A stretch of 64,000 nt of DNA from Bacteroidota bacterium (GTDB lineage Bacteria > Bacteroidota > Bacteroidia > UBA4408), in the NCBI GenBank assembly GCA_016718805.1, contig JADKCP010000004.1, positions 492,887 to 556,886 of the forward strand, in the 5' to 3' direction. The first letter of the stretch is position 1, and each line of letters opens with the position of its first letter. Below are positions 1 through 10,200 of this stretch, in pieces. The notes beneath the pieces were generated by a model that saw only the letters and a list, made by a program, of their open reading frames with translations, ran no database searches and was not told where the DNA came from. The translations under genes and the position numbers were made by a program.

Positions 1-283
1 ATCGGTACTTGCTGTACATGGTGCATTACTGATAGTCCAGCGTAATACATAAGTAGTTCCTAGTGTTCCTGTAAATGCAGATGTTGGACTTGATGGTGTG
101 GTTACTGCTCCGCCTGCTCCACTCACTATGCTCCATGCTCCTGTTCCTACTGTTGGTGTGTTTGCTGCTAATGTTGCTGATGTTACTCCGCACAATCCTG
201 TTTGATCAGGTCCTGCATTCGCTGCTGTTGGATTGTTGTTGAACGTAATCGTTACATCATCGGTACTTGCTGTACATGGTGCA

Positions 284-1645
284 TTACTGATAGTCCAGCG
301 TAATACATAAGTAGTTCCTAATGTTCCTGTAAAGGTTGTTGATGGATCGGTATTCAAGCAAAACTTCCTCCGCTCCACTTACTATGCTCCATGCTCCTGT
401 TCCTACTGTTGGTGTGTTTGCTGCTAATGTTGCGGATGTTACTCCGCACAATCCGGTTTGATCTGGTCCTGCGTTCGCTGCTGTTGGATTGTTATTGAAT
501 GTAATCGTTACATCATCTGTACTCGCTGTACATGGTGCATTACTGATAGTCCAGCGTAATACATAAGTAGTTCCTAATGTTCCTGTAAAGGTTGTTGATG
601 GATCAGTATTCAATGCAAAACTTCCTCCTGCTCCACTTACTATGCTCCATGCTCCTGTTCCTACTGTTGGTGTGTTTGCTGCTAATGTTGCTGATGTTAC
701 TCCGCACAATCCGGTTTGATCAGGTCCTGCATTCGCTGCTGTTGGATTATTGTTGAACGTAATCGTTACATCATCTGTACTCGCTATACATGGTGCATTG
801 CTGATTGTCCAGCGTAATACATAAGTAGTTCCTAATGTTCCTGTAAATGCGGATGTTGGACTTGATGGTGTGGTTACCGCTCCTCCTGCTCCACTTACTA
901 TGCTCCATGCTCCTGTTCCTACTGTTGGTGTGTTTGCTGCTAATGTTGCTGATGTTACTCCGCACAATCCGGTTTGATCAGGTCCTGCATTCGCTGCTGT
1001 TGGATTATTGTTGAACGTAATCGTTACATCATCGGTACTTGCTGTACATGGTGCATTACTAATTGTCCAGCGCAGTACATAAGTAGTTCCTAGTGTTCCG
1101 GTGAAGCTTGTTGATGGATCAGTATTCAAAGCAAAACTTCCTCCTGCTCCACTTACTATGCTCCATGCTCCTGTTCCTACTGTTGGTGTGTTGGCTGCTA
1201 ATGTTGCGGATGTTACTCCACACAATCCTGTTTGATCCGGTCCTGCATTAGAGGTGGTTGGATTGTTATTGAACGTAATCGTTACATCATCTGTACTTGC
1301 TGTACATGGTGCATTGCTGATAGTCCAGCGTAATACATAAGTAGTTCCTATTGTTCCTGTAAAGGTTGTTGATGGATCGGTATTCAAAGCAAAACTTCCT
1401 CCTGCTCCACTTACTATGCTCCATGCTCCTGTTCCAATTGTTGGTGTGTTTGCTGCTAATGTTGCGGATGTTACTCCACACAATCCGGTTTGATCAGGTC
1501 CTGCGTTCGCTGCTGTTGGATTGTTGTTGAATGTTATTGTTACATCATCTGTACTTGCTGTACATGGTGCATTACTGATAGTCCAGCGTAATACATAAGT
1601 AGTTCCTAATGTTCCTGTGAAGATTGTTGATGGATCGGTATTCAA
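284..1645 (-). CDS. Giant adhesin-like protein, third segment (continuation after a second frameshift)
   Basis: This frame starts inside a type A unit (NTDPSTIFTG) and overlaps the previous segment around the two-base CA deletion at 1734-1738. It contains about five complete NAGPDQ units. It loses frame at 356-371, where one A (caaagc to caagc) and one T (cctcctgctcc to cctccgctcc) are missing relative to all other copies. The last residues (EEVLLEYRSINNLYRN) are out-of-frame. Positions 1 to about 355 continue the repeat in a further frame to the window edge, so the true C-terminus, where a T9SS sorting domain would lie, is not visible. With all indels corrected, the protein would exceed about 4450 residues. 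Confidence 0.75.
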   Translation of the reverse strand: MNTDPSTIFTGTLGTTYVLRWTISNAPCTASTDDVTITFNNNPTAANAGPDQTGLCGVTSATLAANTPTIGTGAWSIVSGAGGSFALNTDPSTTFTGTIGTTYVLRWTISNAPCTASTDDVTITFNNNPTTSNAGPDQTGLCGVTSATLAANTPTVGTGAWSIVSGAGGSFALNTDPSTSFTGTLGTTYVLRWTISNAPCTASTDDVTITFNNNPTAANAGPDQTGLCGVTSATLAANTPTVGTGAWSIVSGAGGAVTTPSSPTSAFTGTLGTTYVLRWTISNAPCIASTDDVTITFNNNPTAANAGPDQTGLCGVTSATLAANTPTVGTGAWSIVSGAGGSFALNTDPSTTFTGTLGTTYVLRWTISNAPCTASTDDVTITFNNNPTAANAGPDQTGLCGVTSATLAANTPTVGTGAWSIVSGAEEVLLEYRSINNLYRNIRNYLCITLDYQ

Positions 1646-4600
1646 TGCAAAACTTCCGCCTGCTCCACTTACTATGCTCCATGCTCCTGTTCCTACTGTT
1701 GGTGTGTTTGCTGCTAATGTTGCTGATGTTACTCCACAATCCGGTTTGATCTGGTCCTGCGTTCGCTGCTGTTGGATTATTGTTGAACGTAATCGTTACA
1801 TCATCGGTACTTGCTGTACATGGTGCATTGCTGATAGTCCAGCGTAATACGTATGTTGTTCCTAGTGTTCCTGTAAATGCTGAGGTTGGATTTGATGGTG
1901 TGGTTACCGCTCCTCCTGCTCCACTTACTATGCTCCATGCTCCTGTTCCTACTGTTGGTGTGTTTGCTGCTAATGTTGCTGATGTTACTCCACACAATCC
2001 GGTTTGATCTGGTCCTGCGTTCGCTGCTGTTGGATTATTGTTGAACGTAATCGTTACATCATCGGTACTTGCTGTACATGGTGCATTGCTGATTGTCCAG
2101 CGTAATACATAAGTAGTTCCTATTGTTCCTGTAAAGGTTGTTGATGGATCGGTATTCAATGCAAAACTTCCGCCTGCTCCACTTACTATGCTCCATGCTC
2201 CTGTTCCTACTGTTGGTGTGTTTGCTGCTAATGTTGCTGATGTTACTCCACACAATCCGGTTTGATCTGGTCCTGCGTTCGCTGCTGTTGGATTATTGTT
2301 GAACGTAATCGTTACATCATCGGTACTTGCTGTACATGGTGCATTGCTGATAGTCCAGCGTAATACGTATGTTGTTCCTAGTGTTCCTGTAAATGCTGAG
2401 GTTGGACTTGATGGTGTGGTTACCGCTCCTCCTGCTCCACTTACTATGCTCCATGCTCCTGTTCCTACTGTTGGTGTGTTTGCTGCCAAAGTCGCTGATG
2501 TTACTCCACACAATCCGGTTTGATCTGGTCCTGCGTTAGCTGCTGTTGGATTATTGTTGAACGTAATCGTTACATCATCGGTACTTGCTGTACATGGTGC
2601 ATTGCTGATTGTCCAGCGCAATACATAAGTAGTTCCTAATGTTCCTGTGAAGATTGTTGATGGATCGGTATTCAATGCAAAACTTCCGCCTGCTCCACTT
2701 ACTATGCTCCATGCTCCTGTTCCTACTGTTGGTGTGTTTGCTGCTAATGTTGCTGATGTTACTCCACACAATCCGGTTTGATCTGGTCCTGCGTTCGCTG
2801 CTGTTGGATTGTTGTTGAATGTAATCGTTACATCATCTGTACTTGCTGTACATGGTGCATTGCTGGTTGTCCAGCGTAGTACATAAGTAGTTCCAAGTGT
2901 TCCTGTGAATGCTGATGTTGGACTTGATGGAGTAGTTACCGCTCCTCCTGCTCCATTTACTATGCTCCATGCTCCTGTTCCTACTGTTGGTGTGTTTGCT
3001 GCTAAAGTTGCTGATGTTACTCCACACAATCCGGTTTGATCTGGTCCTGCATTCGCTGCTGTTGGATTGTTATTGAACGTAATCGTTACATCATCGGTAC
3101 TTGCTGTACATGGTGCATTGCTGATTGTCCAGCGTAATACATATGTTGTTCCTAATGTTCCTGTGAATGCTGATGTTGGACTTGATGGTGTGGTTACCGC
3201 TCCTCCTGCTCCACTTATTATGCTCCATGCTCCTGTTCCTACTGTTGGTGTATTTGCTGCTAATGTTGCTGATGTTACTCCACACAATCCGGTTTGATCT
3301 GGTCCTGCATTCGCTGCTGTTGGATTGTTGTTGAACGTAATCGTTACATCATCGGTACTTGCTGCACATGGTGCATTGCTGATAGTCCAGCGTAATACGT
3401 ATGTTGTTCCTAATGTTCCTGTAAATGCTGAGGTTGGACTTGATGGAGTAGTTACCGCTCCTCCTGCTCCACTTACTATGCTCCATGCTCCTGTTCCTAC
3501 TGTTGGTGTATTTGCTGCTAAAGTTGCTGATGTTACTCCACACAATCCGGTTTGATCTGGTCCTGCATTCGCTGCTGTTGGATTGTTATTGAACGTAATC
3601 GTTACATCATCGGTACTTGCTGTACATGGTGCATTGCTGATAGTCCAGCGTAATACATATGTTGTTCCTAGTGTTCCTGTGAATGCAGAGGTTGGACTTG
3701 ATGGTGTGGTTACCGCTCCTCCTGCTCCACTTACTATGCTCCATGCTCCTGTTCCTACTGTTGGTGTATTTGCTGCCAAAGTCGCTGATGTTACTCCACA
3801 CAATCCTGTTTGATCTGGTCCTGCATTCGATACTGTTGGATTGCTATTGAACGTAATCGTTACATCATCAGTACTTGCTGTACATGGTGCATTGCTGATT
3901 GTCCAGCGTAATACATAAGTAGTTCCTAAGGTTCCTGTAAATGCTGTTGATGGATCGGTATTCAAAGCAAAACTTCCTCCTGCTCCACTCACTATACTCC
4001 ATGCTCCTGTTCCTACTGTTGGTGTGTTTGCTGCTAATGTTGCTGACGTTACTCCACACAATCCTGTTTGATCTGGTCCTGCGTTCGCAGCTGTTGGATT
4101 GTTATTGAACGTAATCGTTACATCATCGGTACTTGCTGTACATGGTGCATTGCTGATTGTCCAGCGTAATACATAAGTAGTTCCTAGTGTTCCTGTAAAG
4201 GTTGTTGATGGATCAGTGTTCAGCGCAAAACTTCCTCCTGCTCCACTTACTATACTCCATGCTCCTGTTCCAACTGTTGGTGTGTTTGCTGCTAATGTTG
4301 CTGATGTTACTCCGCACAATCCTGTTTGATCTGGTCCTGCATTCGCTGCTGTTGGATTATTGTTGAACGTAATCGTTACATCATCGGTACTTGCTGTACA
4401 TGGTGCATTGCTAATTGTCCAGCGTAATACATAAGTGGTTCCTAGTGTTCCTGTGAATGTTGTTGAAGGATCAGTGTTCAAAGCAAAACTTCCTCCTGCT
4501 CCACTTACTATGCTCCATGCTCCTGTTCCTACTGTTGGTGTGTTTGCTGCTAAAGTCGCTGATGTTACTCCACACAATCCGGTTTGATCTGGTCCTGCAT

Positions 4601-6980
4601 TCGCTGCTGTTGGATTGTTATTAAATGTAATCGTTACATCATCGGTACTTGCTGTACATGGTGCATTGCTGATTGTCCAGCGTAGTACATATGTAGTTCC
4701 TAGTGTTCCTGTGAAGGTTGTTGATGGATCAGTGTTCAATGCAAAACTTCCGCCTGCTCCACTTACTATGCTCCATGCTCCTGTTCCTACTGTTGGAGTG
4801 TTTGCTGCTAATGTTGCTGATGTTACTCCGCACAATCCTGTTTGATCAGGTCCTGCATTTGCTGCTGTTGGATTATTGTTAAACGTAATCGTTACATCAT
4901 CGGTACTTGCTGTACATGGTGCATTGCTGATAGTCCAGCGTAATACATAAGTAGTTCCTAGTGTTCCTGTAAAGGTTGTTGATGGATCGGTATTCAATGC
5001 AAAACTTCCTCCTGCTCCACTTACTATGCTCCATGCTCCTGTTCCTACTGTTGGTGTGTTTGCTGCTAATGTTGCTGATGTTACTCCACACAATCCTGTT
5101 TGATCAGGTCCTGCATTTGCTGCTGTTGGATTGTTGTTGAATGTTATTGTTACATCATCTGTACTTGCTGTACATGGTGCATTACTAATTGTCCAGCGTA
5201 GTACATAAGTAGTTCCCAATGTTCCTGTAAATGCGGATGTTGGACTTGATGGTGTAGTTACAGCTCCTCCTGCTCCACTTACTATGCTCCATGCTCCTGT
5301 TCCTACTGTTGGTGTGTTTGCTGCTAATGTTGCTGATGTTACTCCGCACAATCCGGTTTGATCTGGTCCTGCATTCGCTGCTGTTGGATTATTGTTGAAC
5401 GTAATCGTTACATCATCGGTACTTGCTGTACATGGTGCATTGCTGATAGTCCAGCGTAATACATAAGTAGTTCCTAGTGTTCCTGTAAATGCAGATGTTG
5501 GACTTGATGGTGTGGTTACTGCTCCGCCTGCTCCACTCACTATGCTCCATGCTCCTGTTCCTACTGTTGGTGTGTTTGCTGCTAATGTTGCGGATGTTAC
5601 TCCGCACAATCCGGTTTGATCTGGTCCTGCGTTCGCTGCTGTTGGATTGTTGTTGAACGTAATCGTTACATCATCGGTACTTGCTGTACATGGTGTATTG
5701 CTGATTGTCCAGCGTAATACATAAGTAGTTCCTAATGTTCCTGTAAAGGTTGTTGATGGATCGGTATTCAAAGCAAAACTTCCTCCAGCTCCACTTACTA
5801 TGCTCCATGCTCCTGTTCCTACTGTTGGTGTGTTTGCTGCTAATGTTGCGGATGTTACTCCGCACAATCCGGTTTGATCTGGTCCTGCGTTCGCTGCTGT
5901 TGGATTGTTATTGAATGTAATCGTTACATCATCTGTACTCGCTGTACATGGTGCATTACTGATAGTCCAGCGTAATACATAAGTAGTTCCTAATGTTCCT
6001 GTGAAGGTTGTTGATGGATCGGTATTCAATGCAAAACTTCCTCCTGCTCCACTTACTATGCTCCATGCTCCTGTTCCTACTGTTGGTGTGTTGGCTGCTA
6101 ATGTTGCTGAGGTTACTCCACACAATCCTGTTTGATCCGGTCCTGCATTCGCTGCTGTTGGATTATTGTTGAACGTAATCGTTACATCATCGGTACTTGC
6201 TATACATGGTGCATTGCTAATAGTCCAGCGTAATACATAAGTAGTTCCTAATGTTCCTGTGAATGCGGATGTTGGACTTGATGGTGTAGTTACAGCTCCT
6301 CCTGCTCCACTTACTATGCTCCATGCTCCTGTTCCTACTGTTGGTGTGTTTGCTGCTAATGTTGCTGATGTTACTCCGCACAATCCGGTTTGATCAGGTC
6401 CTGCATTCGCTGCTGTTGGATTATTGTTGAACGTAATCGTTACATCATCGGTACTTGCTGTACATGGTGCATTGCTGATAGTCCAGCGTAATACATATGT
6501 TGTTCCTAGTGTTCCTGTAAATGCTGAGGTTGGACTTGATGGTGTGGTTACTGCTCCGCCTGCTCCACTCACTATGCTCCATGCTCCTGTTCCTACTGTT
6601 GGTGTGTTTGCTGCTAATGTTGCGGATGTTACTCCGCACAATCCGGTTTGATCTGGTCCTGCGTTCGCTGCTGTTGGATTGTTGTTGAACGTAATCGTTA
6701 CATCATCGGTACTTGCTGTACATGGTGTATTGCTGATTGTCCAGCGTAATACATAAGTAGTTCCTAATGTTCCTGTAAAGGTTGTTGATGGATCGGTATT
6801 CAAAGCAAAACTTCCTCCAGCTCCACTTACTATGCTCCATGCTCCTGTTCCTACTGTTGGTGTGTTTGCTGCTAATGTTGCGGATGTTACTCCGCACAAT
6901 CCGGTTTGATCTGGTCCTGCGTTCGCTGCTGTTGGATTGTTATTGAATGTAATCGTTACATCATCTGTACTGCTGTACAT
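1572..6980 (-). CDS. Giant adhesin-like protein, middle segment (continuation of the 13357 gene after a frameshift)
   Basis: This long open frame consists only of 86-residue NAGPDQ units and is not a gene of its own. It has no signal peptide, and its first residues are the middle of a unit. It joins the preceding segment if one C is restored near 6970: the local sequence reads actgctg where the duplicate unit at 5938 reads actcgctg. It contains about 20 units of two kinds, one with SFALNTDPSTTF (type A) and one with AVTTPSSPTSAF (type B). The real coding continuity is lost again at 1734-1738, where the usual CACACA tract has lost one CA. Residues after that point (SNISSKHTNSRNRS) are out-of-frame translation. 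It should be read with the segments on either side as one protein. Confidence 0.8.
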   Translation of the reverse strand: MYSSTDDVTITFNNNPTAANAGPDQTGLCGVTSATLAANTPTVGTGAWSIVSGAGGSFALNTDPSTTFTGTLGTTYVLRWTISNTPCTASTDDVTITFNNNPTAANAGPDQTGLCGVTSATLAANTPTVGTGAWSIVSGAGGAVTTPSSPTSAFTGTLGTTYVLRWTISNAPCTASTDDVTITFNNNPTAANAGPDQTGLCGVTSATLAANTPTVGTGAWSIVSGAGGAVTTPSSPTSAFTGTLGTTYVLRWTISNAPCIASTDDVTITFNNNPTAANAGPDQTGLCGVTSATLAANTPTVGTGAWSIVSGAGGSFALNTDPSTTFTGTLGTTYVLRWTISNAPCTASTDDVTITFNNNPTAANAGPDQTGLCGVTSATLAANTPTVGTGAWSIVSGAGGSFALNTDPSTTFTGTLGTTYVLRWTISNTPCTASTDDVTITFNNNPTAANAGPDQTGLCGVTSATLAANTPTVGTGAWSIVSGAGGAVTTPSSPTSAFTGTLGTTYVLRWTISNAPCTASTDDVTITFNNNPTAANAGPDQTGLCGVTSATLAANTPTVGTGAWSIVSGAGGAVTTPSSPTSAFTGTLGTTYVLRWTISNAPCTASTDDVTITFNNNPTAANAGPDQTGLCGVTSATLAANTPTVGTGAWSIVSGAGGSFALNTDPSTTFTGTLGTTYVLRWTISNAPCTASTDDVTITFNNNPTAANAGPDQTGLCGVTSATLAANTPTVGTGAWSIVSGAGGSFALNTDPSTTFTGTLGTTYVLRWTISNAPCTASTDDVTITFNNNPTAANAGPDQTGLCGVTSATLAANTPTVGTGAWSIVSGAGGSFALNTDPSTTFTGTLGTTYVLRWTISNAPCTASTDDVTITFNNNPTAANAGPDQTGLCGVTSATLAANTPTVGTGAWSIVSGAGGSFALNTDPSTTFTGTLGTTYVLRWTISNAPCTASTDDVTITFNNNPTAANAGPDQTGLCGVTSATLAANTPTVGTGAWSIVSGAGGSFALNTDPSTAFTGTLGTTYVLRWTISNAPCTASTDDVTITFNSNPTVSNAGPDQTGLCGVTSATLAANTPTVGTGAWSIVSGAGGAVTTPSSPTSAFTGTLGTTYVLRWTISNAPCTASTDDVTITFNNNPTAANAGPDQTGLCGVTSATLAANTPTVGTGAWSIVSGAGGAVTTPSSPTSAFTGTLGTTYVLRWTISNAPCAASTDDVTITFNNNPTAANAGPDQTGLCGVTSATLAANTPTVGTGAWSIISGAGGAVTTPSSPTSAFTGTLGTTYVLRWTISNAPCTASTDDVTITFNNNPTAANAGPDQTGLCGVTSATLAANTPTVGTGAWSIVNGAGGAVTTPSSPTSAFTGTLGTTYVLRWTTSNAPCTASTDDVTITFNNNPTAANAGPDQTGLCGVTSATLAANTPTVGTGAWSIVSGAGGSFALNTDPSTIFTGTLGTTYVLRWTISNAPCTASTDDVTITFNNNPTAANAGPDQTGLCGVTSATLAANTPTVGTGAWSIVSGAGGAVTTPSSPTSAFTGTLGTTYVLRWTISNAPCTASTDDVTITFNNNPTAANAGPDQTGLCGVTSATLAANTPTVGTGAWSIVSGAGGSFALNTDPSTTFTGTIGTTYVLRWTISNAPCTASTDDVTITFNNNPTAANAGPDQTGLCGVTSATLAANTPTVGTGAWSIVSGAGGAVTTPSNPTSAFTGTLGTTYVLRWTISNAPCTASTDDVTITFNNNPTAANAGPDQTGLWSNISNISSKHTNSRNRSMEHSKWSRRKFCIEYRSINNLHRNIRNYLCITLDYQ

Positions 6981-7238
6981 GGTGCATTACTGATAGTCCA
7001 GCGTAATACATAAGTAGTTCCTAATGTTCCTGTGAAGGTTGTTGATGGATCGGTATTCAATGCAAAACTTCCTCCTGCTCCACTTACTATGCTCCATGCT
7101 CCTGTTCCTACTGTTGGTGTGTTGGCTGCTAATGTTGCTGAGGTTACTCCACACAATCCTGTTTGATCCGGTCCTGCATTCGCTGCTGTTGGATTATTGT
7201 TGAACGTAATCGTTACATCATCGGTACTTGCTGTACAT
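5497..7238 (-). repeat. Higher-order tandem duplication of a four-unit (1032-bp) block
   Basis: Read by eye, 5497-6206 and 6529-7237 match base for base over about 710 bp, apart from one C missing near 6970. The shared marks include the rare variants ggtgtattg, cctccagctcc and gtgttggctgc. The offset is 1032 bp, exactly four 258-bp units (2A-2B). This is the longest near-identical block I found, and the single difference is the base that breaks the reading frame. Confidence 0.85.
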
Positions 7239-10200
7239 GGTGCATTGCTGATAGTCCAACGTAATACGTATGTTGTTCCTAGTGTTCCTGTGAATGCTGA
7301 GGTTGGACTTGATGGAGTAGTTACCGCTCCTCCTGCTCCACTTACTATGCTCCATGCTCCAGTTCCTACTGTTGGTGTGTTTGCTGCTAATGTTGCTGAT
7401 GTTACTCCGCACAATCCTGTTTGATCAGGTCCTGCATTTGCTGCTGTTGGATTATTGTTAAACGTAATCGTTACATCATCGGTACTTGCTGTACATGGTG
7501 CATTGCTGATTGTCCAGCGTAATACATAAGTAGTTCCTAATGTTCCTGTGAATGCGGATATTGGACTTGATGGTGTAGTTACCGCTCCACCTGCTCCACT
7601 TACTATGCTCCATGCTCCTGTTCCTACTGTTGGTGTGTTTGCTGCTAAAGTTGCTGATGTTACTCCGCACAATCCGGTTTGATCTGGTCCTGCATTCGCT
7701 GCTGTTGGATTGTTGTTGAACGTAATCGTTACATCATCAGTACTTGCTGTACATGGTGCATTGCTGATTGTCCAGCGTAATACATAAGTAGTTCCTAAGG
7801 TTCCTGTAAATGCTGAGGTTGGACTTGATGGTGTGGTTACTGCTCCGCCTGCTCCACTCACTATGCTCCATGCTCCTGTTCCTACTGTTGGTGTGTTTGC
7901 TGCTAAAGTTGCTGAGGTTACTCCACACAATCCGGTTTGATCTGGTCCTGCGTTCGCTGCTGTTGGATTGTTATTGAACGTAATCGTTACATCATCGGTA
8001 CTTGCTGTACATGGTGCATTGCTGATAGTCCAACGTAATACATAAGTAGTTCCTAAGGTTCCTGTGAATGCTGATGTTGGACTTGATGGTGTGGTTACCG
8101 CTCCTCCTGCTCCACTTACTATGCTCCAAGCTCCTGTTCCTACTGTTGGTGTGTTTGCTGCTAATGTTGCGGATGTTACTCCACACAATCCTGTTTGATC
8201 AGGTCCTGCGTTTGCTGCTGTTGGATTATTGTTGAAAGTAATCGTTACATCATCGGTACTTGAACCACATGCATTGCTAATTGTCCAACGCAATACATAG
8301 GAAGTTCCTAATGTTCCAGTAAATGTAGTTGAGGGATTTGTATTCAATGCAAAACTACCTCCTGCTCCCGAAATTATTGACCATGCACCGCTACCTGAAA
8401 TTGGAGTATTTGCTGCTAAAGTCGCTGATGTTACTCCGCATAATCCTGTTTGATCTGGTCCTGCATTAGAGGTGGTTGGCGAAGCGGCGAATGTCACAGA
8501 TACATCGTCCGAAGAAGTACAGCCGGATGATGTTCTTGTTCTAGTCCATCTCAACACATAAGTTACACCAGAAGTTCCTGTATAATTTGAACTTGAAGAC
8601 GTAGCGTTTGAAAAACTTCCAGCTGGACTGCCCGAAACTATAGTCCACAATCCGGTGTGACCACCACCTGGTCCATTCCCATTGAGCGCGGTTGTTGTAA
8701 CACCGCAAGCTGTTGTAATATCAGTACCTGCATTTGCATTATTAGCAGCCTGCAAAATATTAATTGAAACATCATCTGTACTTGAGCAAGCACCATTAGT
8801 AATGGTCCAACGTAAAGTATAATTTGTATTTGATGTTCCGGTAAAAACTGTAGTAGGGTTGGTGTTTAAAGCAAAACTTCCACCTGCACCAGAAATAATA
8901 CTCCATGCTCCTGTACCAACAATAGGTGTATTCGCTGCCAAAGTGTATGTTAAAGAACAGCTACTTTGATCAGGACCAGCGTTAGCCGTAGTTGGAGCAG
9001 TGCTAAAATTAATCACAACATCATCAGAGCTAGCTGTACAAGGTGCATTACTAATCGTCCATCTGAGTGTATAACTAGTACCCGCAGTACCGGTAAAAGT
9101 TGTATTTCTAACTGCTGGATTTGCAAACGACCCACCAACCCCACTCACTATGGTCCAAGCTCCTGTTCCTGTAGTTGGATTATTCGCCGCTAAGGTTGCA
9201 GAGGTGCCGCATGGTGATTGATCTGGACCTGCATTGGAGGTGGTAGGTGCCCCATTTACGGTTATAGTTATGTTAGACGTTGATGCAGTACATGGATTAT
9301 TGCTTATTGTCCATACCAATACATAGTTTCCAGCTCCACCAGATGGAGTAAATGTTGCTGTTGGACTTGTTGTACTACTAAATTGTGCAACGTTAGTACT
9401 TGGACCACTAGAAATTGACCAAGCCCCAGTACCTATAACCGGAGTATTAGCAGACAAAGTTGCACTGCCTGTTGAACAAATTGTTTGCGGAGTTCCGGCA
9501 TTAGCAGAGCTTGGATTTAGATTAAACGTTACCAGTACATCATCCGTAACAGAACCACAAGCTCCGGTAACAGTCCACCTAAGTGTGTAGGCCGTTCCGG
9601 CTGTTCCACTAAATGTAGAAGTTTGACTTGTCGCATTTGAAAATGAGCCCCCGGTTCCACTAATAATAGTCCATGCCCCAGTACCTGGAGATGGATTATT
9701 GGCTGCTAGTGTAACTGATGTTAGACCACATGTTGCAGCACCCGTTTGATCGGGGCCAGCATTCGAAGTAACAGAAGAAGAAGAAAAAGAAATAGTAACA
9801 TCGTCTTGACTATTAAAACAAGGACTATTATTTATGGACCATCTTAATGTATAAGAAGTTCCTGCTGTTCCTGTAAATGTTGATGTAGGACTATTAACAG
9901 AAGCAACTGTTCCACCAGCTCCAGCGATTATTGACCAGGTACCTGTTTTGGGAGAGGCGCTTGTTGCTGCTAATGTTGTTGAAGTCCCGCAAACGTTCAA
10001 TTGATCAACACCTGCATTTGATGTTACCTGGGCGTTAAATGTAATATTAACATTGTCTGAACTTGAACCACAGGCATTTGTCAAAGTCCATTGTAACACA
10101 TAAGCCGTTCCTGAAACACCGTTGAATACAGTATTGTAGGCTGTAGCATCCGCAAATGAACCTCCTGTACCACTCACAATGGTCCATAAACCGGTTGATC

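Larger units (their letters stand above)
1..8260 (-). repeat. 32 near-identical 258-bp tandem coding repeats (86 aa each)
   Basis: Anchor positions recur every 258 bp, for example the tcatcggtacttgctgtaca block near 1797, 2055, 2313 and 2571. Units fall into two cassette types that differ over about 50 bp. Type A encodes SFALNTDPST and type B encodes AVTTPSSPTS. In coding order (right to left) the pattern is 4B-2A-2B-2A-2B-5A-4B-1A-1B-1A-1B-3A-1B-2A-1B. Minor polymorphisms such as gctgat/gcggat and cctgtt/ccggtt are shuffled between units, as expected for unequal crossing-over or gene conversion. The array continues past the left edge. Confidence 0.95.

Noticed and set aside
1617..7424. Many small open frames of 60-90 codons on both strands within the repeat array
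   Set aside because: They recur every 258 bp and are out-of-frame or antisense readings of the same repeat; none has independent coding character.
1..8260. CRISPR-like regular repeats
   Set aside because: Units are 258 bp with no unique spacers, and they translate into one continuous protein repeat.
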